This document shows, piece by piece, positions 1-10,984 of a DNA stretch of 64,000 bases. This DNA is from Ilyonectria destructans. Taxonomy: Eukaryota > Ascomycota > Sordariomycetes > Hypocreales > Nectriaceae. The notes under the pieces were generated by a model. That model was not told the origin of the DNA and searched no databases. It was given only the letters and a program-made list of their open reading frames with translations. The first letter of the stretch is position 1. Every line of letters begins with the position of its first letter. Position numbers and translations under genes: made by a program. The stretch lies in assembly GCA_020740775.1 (NCBI GenBank), contig JAHEWK010000008.1, positions 1,922,001 to 1,986,000 of the forward strand. The letters run 5' to 3'.

Positions 1-858
1 GCGTGGCTGCGCCAGCAAGTGTCTGGGTTGTCACAAGTTAAGCTGGTGACTTCCCTGGCCAGCCGCCCCGAGTCGGATAAACTCGTGGACGTCATCGCCA
101 AGCTGAAGCAGATCCAGAGCTTTGCGCTTGCCGGCGGTAACTTCCGCACTGCTCTCACCTGTGGATCGGAGAGTGTCGCGAACAACACAGCCTCTCTGCA
201 GACCTTTTTGGGCGGTGGCTCCCGTGGACCTTTGGAGCTGAAGAACCCGGAGCCCCGACAACTGCCCCGCGATAGCAAGACTTTCTTCCCCCTCCCATAC
301 CAGGTTTACTATGGCGGCCTCTCGCTGTCGACGGCGTCATACACGTCTCCCGACGGAGCGCCGCTCCAGATCCTGTCCCAGCTGCTTACCCACAAGCACC
401 TGCACCACGAGATTCGTGAGAAGGGTGGTGCTTACGGCGGTGGCGCGTACTCGCGACCACTGGATGGCCTATTTGGATTCTACTCTTACCGAGACCCGAA
501 TCCCCAGAACACGCTGAGCATTATGCGCAACGCAGGTCAGTGGGCAGTGGACAAGCAGTGGTCGGACCAGGACATGGAGGAGGCCAAGATCTCGGTGTTC
601 CAGGGTGTTGACGCGCCCGTGTCTGTGAACCAGGAGGGCATGGGCCGATTCCTGTCGGGCGTCACGGAGGAGATGAAGCAGCGCAAGCGCGTGCAGCTAC
701 TTGATGTCTCCAAGGACCAGGTACGCGAGGTGGCCCAGCGTTACCTCGTCGAGGCCATGAGCAAGGGCGAGGAGAGGATCGCGTTCTTGGGAGAGAAGCA
801 GTCCTGGGTGGACGGCGAGTGGAAGCTTCGCGAGATGGACGTTCAGGGCGTCGAGTAG
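1..858 (+). CDS. CYM1: Mitochondrial presequence protease Cym1/PreP, 3' part
   Basis: The reading frame is open from base 1 and ends at TAG 856-858, so this is the last 285 residues of a gene that begins outside the window. The sequence matches the C-terminal half of M16C metallopeptidases of the Cym1/PreP type, which degrade cleaved presequences and other short peptides in the mitochondrial matrix. Seen here are the [13 protein letters not shown] stretch (about residues 132-144), typical of the second M16 unit, the YSYRDPNP segment, and the final helical part with a QRYL motif. The zinc-binding HXXEH motif lies in the N-terminal half and is not in the window. No intron is needed in this part. 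Confidence 0.93.
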   Translation, partial: AWLRQQVSGLSQVKLVTSLASRPESDKLVDVIAKLKQIQSFALAGGNFRTALTCGSESVANNTASLQTFLGGGSRGPLELKNPEPRQLPRDSKTFFPLPYQVYYGGLSLSTASYTSPDGAPLQILSQLLTHKHLHHEIREKGGAYGGGAYSRPLDGLFGFYSYRDPNPQNTLSIMRNAGQWAVDKQWSDQDMEEAKISVFQGVDAPVSVNQEGMGRFLSGVTEEMKQRKRVQLLDVSKDQVREVAQRYLVEAMSKGEERIAFLGEKQSWVDGEWKLREMDVQGVE

Positions 859-1551
859 AGTGGATGAAGGGCGACCTTCTCGACCTACATGCTGCATTTA
901 CATGCCTGCGTGCACGCTAACTATGTTATAGAGATTCTGGCTGATACATGCACGTCGAGAGTTTGAGATGATACATGAAGGGTGGCTGCCCATGTACGAT
1001 GAAGGTGTACATATAACCTACGACACACGATAGATGACCCTCCTCCACAATTAACGTTCACATAACGCCTGCAGGCGATGAAGCTGTCTGTGACTTGCAC
1101 GCCCGGCCTCACAATTTAAATGAGCCCTTCTCTATGTATGAGAAGGGTCCCGTGACACGCGTTCAGATACGATACATCTCTCTACCCTTTCTTCAATGGC
1201 AGAGAGATCACAGAGCAACGCAAGAACAAGATTGATACCACCTCTCCCACTCCCCCTCCTCCTCCTCCTCTTTCCCCATGCCGACACACCTATTCCTGTG
1301 AACCTACACCTAATTGACTCTGGGACCCTGACGCTGCGGAGCGCGAGCACCAAGCACAGGGAAATAGGGACAGTGAGGTTGTGGAACTGGGACTGGTGCG
1401 AGGCTGGTGGAGGATGGTAGGCAGGGTGTTGCGGTGGAGGAGGTTGAGCTAGCTCTCTCAGAGCCGGAGTCCTTGAGCGTTGGATTTTTTGCCGGACTAA
1501 AGAGCGAAGTACATGCAAACCCGGCGGTGCCTTGAGAATGCGCTGCGAGGA

Positions 1552-1559
1552 TTAATTTT
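1552..1559. repeat. Target-site duplication, left copy
   Basis: TTAATTTT directly abuts the left terminal inverted repeat of the MITE and is identical to the copy at 1886-1893. Confidence 0.8.
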
Positions 1560-1885
1560 GAGTATTGCTATTCGCATACGTTTAAAATGCTAATCGCACT
1601 CAAGTACAAATTTTCGCACTTAAGTTTAGCGTGAGGTAATATACCTAGCCTGTGCGGCCTCCTTAAAGTATCTTATTCTAAGAAAGATCCAATTTCTACC
1701 CTAAAATAAATTGAAAGATGAAATTTAAATAGCAGAACTTAGAGAATAAATACTTAGAATAAAGCTTATTTCATTTTCTTAGGTCAAACTTACTAATAGG
1801 TGTATTATTGAGACTTCTTAGTGAAATTGGCCTATGTACTTAAGTGTGCGAGTAGCATTTTGAATGTGTACGAATAGCAATACTC
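1560..1885. mobile_element. Miniature inverted-repeat transposable element (MITE), hAT-like
   Basis: A 326-bp AT-rich segment is bounded by long terminal inverted repeats, 1560-1607 and the reverse complement of 1836-1885. The outer 15 bases (GAGTATTGCTATTCG) are identical at both ends. The following 33-35 bases remain clearly alignable with several transitions and a small gap. Both ends are flanked by the same 8-bp sequence TTAATTTT (1552-1559 and 1886-1893), as expected for a target-site duplication. There is no coding capacity, so it would be a non-autonomous element. An 8-bp duplication is typical of hAT elements and also of P and Merlin elements. The terminal bases are not the classical hAT CAG, so the superfamily is inferred. 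Confidence 0.85.
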
Positions 1886-1893
1886 TTAATTTT
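1886..1893. repeat. Target-site duplication, right copy
   Basis: TTAATTTT directly abuts the right terminal inverted repeat of the MITE and is identical to the copy at 1552-1559. Confidence 0.8.
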
Positions 1894-3509
1894 TGGCCGT
1901 GCAGTTTGGCCGCACAGTTGTATGACGAAAACGAATTTGTGGTGTCAGTTGAGACAGCTGGGACAGCAAGTCGGTTACCGCCGGGAGTAACTTTACGCCA
2001 CTTTGATTGAAAGCGAAGGGGATTTTGAATGTAGTTCGATAGTGAGAAATGTTTTTACGTATAGACGGGGCGTGAATATGTAACCCCGAAGCCAATTGGA
2101 AGAGCGTATAACACTGTAAATGGCTGGCCTCGGTGACATGTTGACAAACCTAGGGCCATTGCCGATTCGCCAGGGACTCAATGGGCTGACAGGAAAAGCT
2201 GCTGACCTCGCATTTGCAACACTAGGGCTGGCTCAAGTACGTAATCGTAGTTGCCATGTATGGGATGGGCTACATAAGGTAGTATGTAGTTCGGTAGGGG
2301 TCGGGGCAAATGGCAAGGCGCGAGGCCGAGGACTTCCCTGGCCTTCTTCTACATAGGTACGGCTGGACTCCGCGTGTTAAACGGATAACCGACAGCCGAA
2401 GTAGTGACGTGTGAGCCAAGTGGATAGACATGGCTGAGGGAATTTGACGGATGTTTTAGGGGACCCGCGCTGCGTATTACATGAGCGAGGGGACGCTCGA
2501 TCGGCGATGGCTGCTGGAGTTGCGGTCTAGAACATGGCAAAGAACTGGATCCTGGCTTTCCGATGTTGGGCACTGCCGTGTCTGTGTCAATGTCTCCTGA
2601 CACAATCATCGGGTAGGGGGTAAAATGCCACAGAAAGACACGTGGTGTAATGTCCCACGGCTCAAGGTCTAAAGCCCCCAACCCCAGAGTTTCCGTACCT
2701 TTCGGAGTTTCTGTCGGTGTAGAGTCATTTTGGCAGTGCCTGGTTCCATGGCTGAGTTGGAAAATCGGAGGTGGGGCCGGACGCTGGGTACGTACTCCGT
2801 GGTACGCCCGGCGGATGCGGTCCCAGCCAATGAACCGGAGCCTAGTCGCTCTCCACAAGACAAGCATGGAAATGGAAGGCTGCATGGCATATTTGGGTGG
2901 GTTCGAGGGCAAACCTGTTACACAATGGGGGGGAGAGAGGAGAGGGGAATTTGCCTTTTTTTTTGTAGGTCTAGTTGTCTTCCAGGTGCCCTAGTTGCCT
3001 GGGTAATTATGCGTCGAGTCCAGCAGCATTGCGCTGCATTGGGGTGTGTTGGATGGTGGGAAAGGTACATCCGACTTCGTCGAGGAACGCCTCCTCAGCC
3101 ACAGATCGACACACCATGCCACCTTCGCAAGCTTGGGCCAGGCAGGTACGAGCACTGAAACCCTACTGCACTGTGTCCCGTTCTATTCCAGGCCCTGTGT
3201 TTCCAGGACCTCAGTTAACTAGCCCCAGGTACCTACCCATTTGGGCCAGACCTTATTGATGCCCGTAGCTCGGGGTTTAGCGACGAAAAAAACCTGGAAG
3301 CTTACCCGGAAGGCCCGTAGCGCCGGGGAGGAAAGCTTCCCACCGCCCATCCGTCTATCCACCTGTCGTCTGTCCATCCAATTTTCAAAACTTGACCTTT
3401 TCTCCATTGTCACATTCGACAAAATCGACACACGCTCCTCCAACCCCCGGATCAACCGCCATCTTCTGCAGTGTTGCGCCGAGCATCTCACTGTCTCAAT
3501 TCCCCCAAG

Positions 3510-4495
3510 GTAAGCAAGCGCCGAGATACATGTACCTGCTGCGCCACAGCATGCCTCCTCCCCCTCCTCGACCCTTGCCAAAAAAAATCCCAATTTTCTT
3601 CCGGCTCCTGCCCCTCTCCCGCTGGTGTCGTCACAGGGCATTTTATCGCTTGGTTGTCCCACCTCGCTCACCGTACACACCTCCCGCTTCACACACCTCC
3701 ACCACCCGCCCACACCACACCACAAGCACAAGCACACGGGTATTTTTGTTCGTGTTACGCCTGCATCCCTCCAATCAATTGCGACATTTAAAAGGGACAC
3801 CCGTCCTTTATCATCTCTCCCCTTCCGCCTTTTCTGCTCCAGCTCTGCTCCCATCATCATCCTCTCACCCTCCCATCTTCCCGCCACTCTCGCACCCAAC
3901 TGCGACAACATCCTCTTTTACTGACTCTCTTGCGCAAAGACAACAACAACAACAACAACAACCACAGAGCTTGTCTCTGCCCCTTTCCCCCCAGAACCCA
4001 CCCTAGACCTGCCTTTGGTCTTCTCAAAGGCAACGCTTCCACCACGGCTACTCCGGCCGTGAGCTTCGTCAGCGACAAAGATTTCAGTCTTCGGAAGACT
4101 TCACACATCATCAACGTTATCCCCCCTCCCGCTGCTGCAGTCGCCTTCGTATAAGCTCCTCGATCTCTTCGTCTTGCACGACCCCAAGTTCAACACTCCC
4201 CCGTCGACTTCCGACGACCACCAGCTGCCGCATAGGAGGAATCAAGAGGTTCTTCCTCTCGCTGAGGAAGAGTCGAGGAGGCCTCGGCAGTCCACTGAGG
4301 GACCAGTCTGCTACCGGTTTCGACCACCTTAACACCCGTTTGACCTAAAGGTTAAACTTCTTCTACACAACTCCATTCACCAAACGTCTCCGAGGAACCC
4401 GCGTTTCACGCCCTCTCGACGTTTCTTCACCGGCCTCCCTCGCCAATTCGTCTTCTCCGTCTATCCCCAGTCGCACCCCCGCAACTACTTGGGAT
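3510..4495 (+). promoter_or_regulatory. Promoter and long ATG-free leader of the ornithine decarboxylase gene
   Basis: C/T-rich sequence typical of strongly expressed fungal promoters and leaders leads into the decarboxylase start. A TATA-like ATTTAAAA lies at 3786-3793. Between the ATG at 3551 and the start codon at 4496 there is no ATG on this strand in any frame, although about 15 would be expected by chance. A good donor (GTAAGC) at 3510, with acceptor-like CAG sites near 3992, 4140 and 4470, could remove the last upstream ATGs as a leader intron. A short hairpin sequence AGTCTTCGGAAGACT lies at 4086-4100. Polyamine-responsive control of this gene is known in other fungi. Its site here is not identified. 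Confidence 0.6.
3941..3963 (+). repeat. (CAA)n microsatellite in the ODC leader
   Basis: A run of seven to eight CAA units lies in the upstream region of the ornithine decarboxylase gene. Unstructured CAA tracts in leaders are generally permissive for ribosome scanning, but no function is shown here. Confidence 0.8.
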
Positions 4496-5907
4496 ATGGT
4501 TATGGCAACGGCTGTCCTCGACAATTACACCAACAATGAACATCATACACATGTCGCATTGAAGAAACCCATCTTTTTGGACTCTCTTCAGCAACATGGC
4601 GTGATTAATCCCAAGCAGCTTATTGGCGATGCCCTGCACCAGCGTGTTCAGGCTATCGACCATGAGTTGTGCGACCCTGGCGAAGAAGACACCTTCTTCG
4701 TTGCTGACCTAGGCGAGGTCTACCGCCAGCACATTCGCTGGAAGAAGAACCTCCCCCGTGTTCGCCCCTTCTATGGTAAGCTTTACTCAGCTCCTCACCA
4801 ATATCCCAATCCCTCGACCAGAATCTAACCCCTATTCAAGCCGTCAAATGCAACCCTGACCCCCAGGTCATCAAGCTCCTCGCCGAGCTTGGTACCGGCT
4901 TCGACTGTGCCTCCAAGACAGAGATCGAACAGGTCCTCGGCATGGGCCTCAGCCCCGACCGCATCATCTACGCCCAGCCCTGCAAGACCAACTCCTACGT
5001 CCGATTCGTCAAGTCCGCGGGCGTCAAGCAGATGACCTTTGATAATGCCGATGAGCTGTACAAGATCGCCAAGCTCTTCCCCGGCGCCGAGCTCTTCCTC
5101 CGCATCATGACCGACGATAGTGAAAGCCTGTGCCGCTTCAGCATGAAGTTTGGCGCTGCCATGGACACCACTGAGAGCCTCCTCGCTCTCGCCAAGGAAC
5201 TCGGTCTCAACGTCGTAGGTGTCAGCTTCCACGTCGGCTCCGGCGCCTCGGACCCCCTGGCCTACTACAAGGCTGTCCGCGATGCTCACCTGGTCTTCCA
5301 GCGGGCCCATGAATTCGGGTTCAACTTGCGCACCCTTGACGTCGGTGGCGGCTTCAGCGGCGACTGCTTCGAGGCCATGGCCGGCGTCCTCGGCGGCGCT
5401 CTGGACGAGTTTTTCCCTCCCCACAGCAACATTGAGATCATTGCCGAGCCCGGCCGCTACTATGTCGCCACGGCATTCACCATTGCCTGCAACATCATCG
5501 CTCGCCGCACCGTCGAGGACCCCACTCTGGACGGCAAGGGCTACATGGTCTACGTCAACGACGGCGTCTACGGCAATTTTTCCAACATCATGTTCGACCA
5601 CCAGAACCCCATCGCCAAGATCCTCCGCGCTGGTGGAAAGACCCTCTACGATACTTCGGCTGCCAACCCCACCCCCGTGGGCGAGGGCTTCGAGTACTCC
5701 GTTTGGGGCCCCACCTGCGATGGTATTGACCGCATCACCGAGAGCACCCGTTTCGACCCCATCCTTGATGTTGGTGACTGGCTCTATTTTGAGGATATGG
5801 GTGCCTACACCAAGTGCTCCGCCACCCAGTTCAATGGCTTTTCTAACGCCCACGACGTCATCTACGTCTGCAGCGAGCCCGGTGCCATGGCCCTCCTTGG
5901 CCTCTGA
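4496..5907 (+). CDS. SPE1: Ornithine decarboxylase
   Basis: Exons 4496-4775 and 4841-5907 (448 aa) with one 65-bp phase-1 intron (GTAAGC..CAAG). The enzyme decarboxylates ornithine to putrescine, the first step of polyamine synthesis, in the cytosol as a PLP-dependent homodimer (fold III, alanine-racemase-like barrel). The intron falls inside the PLP-lysine motif: splicing restores PFYAVKCNPD with Lys96. Other family marks are HVGSGASD, DVGGGFSGD (phosphate binding), EPGRYYV, and WGPTCDG with the catalytic cysteine contributed across the dimer. Length fits fungal ODCs (about 430-480 aa). The ATG at 4496 is the first for about 940 nt; a second in-frame ATG lies two codons on (4502). Named spe-1 in Neurospora. 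Confidence 0.97.
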
Positions 5908-6770
5908 GTGTGTTGATTGTGCTGTCGACTTGTCGTGTGCGGCGAAAGACAATCACATTCTGCTTCGGTGTGGTGACGTCCTCTTTTCGTAAAAGGAGAC
6001 CTTGAGCCACCCGTTGCCCATGTTACCTTCGTTCGGTGCTTTCCCTCCGTGGGACTGATTTGATAGACCCTTTTTGAAATCTCGCCTCTCTGGCTTCCAC
6101 CTCCGAGGGCAGAGATACGGTCCACATCATGATGTGGTATAAAAGACATTTGAAATATTGCACATATATAGAAAAAGAATGGTTCGGATTAGACCAGTTT
6201 GGCTGCCGATTTGCTTACGAAGATTGTTCCCATGCCGTGAACACTGCCTGTGACAAGGATCTTGTGAGAACGTAAAATAAGCCATGCATGCACCTTAGTT
6301 ACTAACCAACGGATTGACCTATTTCTCTACAAACGAGTACTCTCCGGAGAATTTGGTATTAGAACACGAGATATCATTTGGGGTGGTGACATTCAGCCAC
6401 AACTATGCTTAGAAGTTGAAGACGTGATATTCCCGTTTGTTGACTAACAAATAAATATACATACACGAAGGTGAATATGCCGTCAATGACAACATGTCAT
6501 GATTGATTGCCTCCGCTAGAGGCCCGATCCCTTGTGCGAAGTCTTTCGCTGAACTCCTGCGCGCCTCCCCTAACCGTACCCGTTCCCAATCGCCACAATG
6601 CCAATTGAGTCGTTGCCCAGTCGTGTATATTACCCGAACAGGGGATCAAGAACAATGCTTGTAATTTCGAGAACAAACAGCAGATTAAGACAACCCCTCA
6701 TCATGCCAAATAAACGGTATCAGAACGAAAAACACGAGAAAATAAGGAAGACATGATACCATTGGGTGAC
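5908..6770. other. Intergenic region between convergent ODC and RAD16
   Basis: Contains the 3' untranslated regions of both converging genes. It is AT-rich in the middle, and no gene is visible. Confidence 0.6.
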
Positions 6771-9700
6771 TCAGGAGCCACGGAACAAGAACTGCATGTC
6801 CTCGGGGCTGAGAGAGTCCATCGCCTTGTCATCGCCATTGACAGTCGAGTGAATCATATTTGTCTTCTTTTCCTGAATCAAAACCATGCGGCTCTCGACG
6901 GAGTCCTCAATACAGAGACGGGTGATGGTGCAGGGTCGGGTCTGCCCGATGCGATGGCATCGATCAGCAGACTGCCATTCGGCCGCAGGGTTCCACCATC
7001 TATATTTAAGTTAGTTATACCTGTATCTCAACACGCTGGATTAGAAAGAGACTTACGGGTCAACGATGAACACTCGCGATGCCTCTGTGAGGTTGAGCGC
7101 CACACCACCAGCCTTAAGCGAGACCAAGAAGCATTCCACGTTGACGTTTGTCATGAAATGCTCGATAGAGGCCTGGCGTTGGGCAGGAGTCATGCTTCCG
7201 TCAAGCATAACTGTAGTGATACCAGCCCTGCGAAGGCGCCACTCGATGAGTTGCAACATTGTGGTGAACTGAGAGAAGATGATGGACTTGTGAGACGCAT
7301 TATCAGAGCGGAGCTTGTGAAGCTCGTGCACAAGCAGTTCAATCTTCGACGAGGAAGTCCAATTCTCCATCTTGATTCGGTTAATGATGGAGTTCTTCTT
7401 TACCAGGTTCTCGTCCTGTTCGATCTCAGGTTGCTCGAGATCGATTGATAGGGGAATGTGGCACCGTGGGCAATCAGGCTCAGCCGTCGAGCGGACATAG
7501 CCACTGACGCATGCCCTGCAAAAGTCGTGCTTGCATCGGCTGCGAACTGTATCTTCGGAAGGTTCGTCACAGATGCAGCATACCAGAACGTTCTGGCCAC
7601 CGTCGGCATTCTTCTTGAGGATGAGATCTGGGTGATCGGCAACTTGTCGCATTTGCATAATCAGACCGAAAATGTTGGCGTAGTTGTTCAAAAGCACACC
7701 TTGGGCGACATAAGTATCGAATTTGCGCTTACCGCTGGTCATGATGCTATTGGCAAAGTCGTTTTCTTCTTCTCCAAAGAACTGGCGATCGACGTAAATC
7801 TCTTTGACAGGGAGCTCCATTGAGTTGGTATGATCCTTCTTCAGCCGACGCAACATGATGCGATCTGTCATTAGGCGAAGCTTCCTGAAAGCTTCTCGCC
7901 CTGGGCCAACGTTTCCGAACTTCTGGATGGGGTTGAGAAGCTCCTGGTTGAAGACGGACACATGTTGCATACCTGCATGGTTGCAGTGGCTACAGCGACT
8001 GTCCTCATTCATGGTCCATTCAAGAGTAGAACAAGGGCATTGCTTGCAGAGGTAGGATGCGAAGGGGCGGATATTGAGAAACCGAACCAAGGAGAAGAAT
8101 TCTCCAATTCGGTTTTGAAGGGGTGTTCCCGTCAAACACCACCTGAAGTTGGTCTTGAGGGCGAAGCATGCCTTCGCAGTCATTGTGGTCCTCGTCTTGA
8201 TGCAGTGAGCCTCATCTAGAATGGCTCGGTGGAAAGTGATGGAGTGGATGACGCTCTTTTCCTTGTAGATGCCGTCCTTCCGCTTGAACCCCTTCTCCTG
8301 TTTTCGGTACATCGACTCAAGGCTGTTGTACGACATCATTATTACATCGTATTTCTTGAGCTCCTTGGCGGTCATGCTCTTGGTCTTTTGGTTTGTACCA
8401 TGGTAAACAAACGTCTTCAGAGTGCCATCTGTGTAAGACTTGATCTCTTGTTGCCACTGCATCAAGGCAACAGGGGGCACAAGAACAAGGGAGGGTTGCT
8501 TGGCGGGGTAATCCGACATGATGAGCGAGACGGCTTGAATGGTCTTGCCGAGGCCCATCTCATCTCCGAGAAGACCGCCCTTCCACTCGATCTTCTCCAT
8601 GGCCGTCATCCACGCAAGACCCTCCAACTGAAATGGTTTGAGCTGTCGAGAGATTGTCTGAGGTTGGGGTGCCATGCCAGCTTTGAGAACAGGCATGTTT
8701 TCCAGGTCCTGCCACATGGTCTTGATCTCGGGGTGGTTGGCCTCAAGACGGTCACGCTCCTTCTTAAGGCGCCCATTGTTACCCGGTCTTCGGTAAGCCC
8801 GTCGTTCTTGAGCGATTCTCCGCAGAGTTTCCAGGTCCCGATCAATGCCGCTGTCACTATTGTCGGCAGAGCTCAGGCCACTAGCCACAGAGGAGATTTC
8901 CGAGAATCCACTAGCAACGGCATCCATATCAGGTTCACTGAATATGTCTGAGTTATGGGCTTGGGCCCACAAGTCCTCAATCGCGCTGGTAGCAGAAGGT
9001 CCTGGTAGGATGGGTAGGAGGGGTTTCGCCTTTCCCACAGAAGTTCGCGTTGCTAGTTTAGCTCTCCCAGGCCTCTTTGCTAATGGTGCATCATCTTCGC
9101 TCGAATCATCTTCGGCATCGTCATCATCGCTGGCCTCATTTCTTTTTGCGATGGAAGTCGCCTCGGATTCGGCGTCAAGGTCATACATAGCATCGCCAAG
9201 CCCAACTGCAGCAGCCATTTCAGCGTCCATGTCGATATCAGAATCGTCAGAGTCAGCAATGACTCTGGCTTTCTTTGGTGGGCGATGGACCTTGCTGATG
9301 GAGCCAGTCGAGGGCCTGCCTCGCTTGGTGACAGGTGCTTTGGGAGGAGCTGGGGACGAGGCAGAGACCGAAGCTCGCGTGTTTCTGCGACGCGCTGGTA
9401 GCGATGGCGGGGCAGCTTTGTTGGCCTTTGCGAACTCCTCTTGTTGGAGTCGACGAGCTACCTTTGCATCTGGGGATGTGTCTGAAAATCCTTCCTCCTC
9501 GTCATCCGTGTCGCTAATCTCGTTCTTCTTGCTCTTTGGGGCGGACTTCATGGAGTACATGCTGTTTCGAAGCCCCCGCTCCCTGTCTGGGGCGTTTTGG
9601 CGGGATGGCCCAGGAAGATGCACCTCAAACGATGAGGAAGATTTGCTCAGATCAGTAGCAGCGGGTGTGGGCACCATGCTGGTCCCCGGTGTCGAATATT

Positions 9701-10114
9701 CGCTTTCAGATAAGCCCTCCACTGGGGTTGGGGCTGTGGAAACCGATTCGCTGCCAAGTAGCGAAGCCCGGCCTAGTCTTCCACGGCCTCTTCTAGTAGG
9801 TGCAGTAGCAGGGGAAATGACGTTGTCTGCACCCAGTGTTGCCTTTCTAGGACGACCTCTTGGACGCTTTTCCCCAGGGGTAGAAGTGCTTAGGGTTTCT
9901 GCAGCATCGGCAATAGCAGTAGCAGGAAGAGTAGCCAGGTTCCTAGTAGATGCTGACCGGGTTAAGCGGCCAGTCCCGGTGGATGAGGCATCTCTGGAAT
10001 CTGAGATATTGGCTATTAGTAAATAAGTTCAAAGATTGGGCACCACTGCAACTCACTATTTGCTGCGGAGGATGGGGTGGATGCTCCCCGGGCAGCGGGG
10101 CGACCTCGAGGCAT
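6771..10114 (-). CDS. RAD16: DNA repair helicase/ubiquitin ligase Rad16
   Basis: Minus-strand exons 10114-10057, 10000-7057 and 6999-6771 (1076 aa) with introns of 56 and 57 bp. Rad16 is a Swi2/Snf2 ATPase with an inserted RING finger. With Rad7 it forms NEF4, which recognises damage in global-genome nucleotide excision repair and acts with a cullin ligase. Visible features are an N-terminal basic, Ser/Thr-rich disordered part including an AT-hook-like RPRGRPRK, acidic patches, the Walker A box DEMGLGKT near residue 500, the DEAH box near 614, a RING finger ([18 protein letters not shown]) near 825-865, and the helicase C domain. The last intron splits the conserved DPWWNP of motif VI, which confirms the joint. 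The ATG at 10114 gives [10 protein letters not shown]. It is divergent from RAD7. Confidence 0.95.
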
Positions 10115-10984
10115 GATCACTGCGTAGTTGACGCAAAACCGTTGAAGGCCGGTATCTGGATGAATGTAACAGATCAAAGTGACAATCGCAGCAACCTTGC
10201 AAGGTGTTCGATTGATGTTCCCGGAGAAAGATTGTGCGGACTTTGGTGAAAGGAACCGAAAATCCCGATGTCAGGGAACTGAAGTGAGGTGAGATGCAGG
10301 TAGAACCCCTGCCCGTTCACACTACTGCGCTATCGAGATTGGGAGAGCGGGACAAAGAACGGCGGAAAGATGCGTTTGCAGCATGCACGCGCAAACAAAT
10401 AAATGGGAAAACAAACAAGCAGGGAGGAGTGTCCTCATTCAATGCGAGACGAGGCCTCGGTATCAAAGACAGGGACTGGCACGAAAGTGAGATGAAGGTG
10501 AAAGAAAAGTTGCCACTGGCGGCTCCTTTTTTGGGGTCGTCGCAGCCGCCAATTCACAAGTTCACAGTGCCTGATCAGGAAGGGCGACGGCCGCGTTGCC
10601 CCTCTACGCGAAGTCACGTGGCGTTTCGGTGCCTTAAGTGGCTGTTGGGGTTCATGCTGCACTGTGTGCTTGCACTCCCCTGGCGCAACGATGCATACAG
10701 CTGCAAGCCCCCGTACAGTGCGCATTGCGTGAGTGGGTGCTTATCAATGTGCACTTAGTCACCTGACACCGTGTTAATCCCGTGCTTGGCCGTCTCGCGC
10801 TGTGATCGCCGGTGGCTCCTGGAATTGAATGGAGGGACGCCACTTGCCTCGTGTTTGCGCCAGCCGTAATTCTGGCGGCCTTTGTGATTTTCCTCCACCA
10901 AAACTTCCAGATGGTGATCGCCAACGGCTTTGAACACCTACCTGTGACATTTCGCCCCCGAGTGTAGCGCTCACCACCAAAACC
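10115..10984. promoter_or_regulatory. Shared divergent promoter region of RAD16 and RAD7
   Basis: About 0.9 kb separates the start codons of two genes whose products form one complex. A palindromic CACGTG (bHLH-type site) lies at 10615-10620. I see no other certain motif. Shared control is an inference from the arrangement. Confidence 0.5.

Larger units (their letters stand above)
859..3509. other. Gene-free interval between CYM1 and the ODC locus
   Basis: About 2.6 kb without a convincing gene. Open frames here are short, compositionally biased and overlap on both strands. It contains the AT-rich inverted-repeat element described separately (1560-1885). The rest is of ordinary composition, and 2500-3300 may include distal promoter sequence of the decarboxylase gene downstream. 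Confidence 0.6.

Noticed and set aside
1132..1518. Open minus-strand frame of 128 codons after CYM1
   Set aside because: Low-complexity Arg/Ser/Pro translation from G/C-rich repeats on the other strand; no domain, no splice signals linking it to anything.
3219..3911. Minus-strand frame of 230 codons opposite the ODC promoter
   Set aside because: It is the complement of C/T-rich promoter sequence, giving Gly/Arg/Glu-rich translation without any recognisable segment.
4825..5952. Minus-strand frame of 375 codons opposite ornithine decarboxylase
   Set aside because: Shadow of the strong codon bias of ODC; the product is an Ala/Gly/Val/Asp-rich sequence without similarity.
8229..8951. Plus-strand frames opposite RAD16, including the long one at 8845-10026
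   Set aside because: Mirror frames of the RAD16 coding strand; no promoter, no domain.
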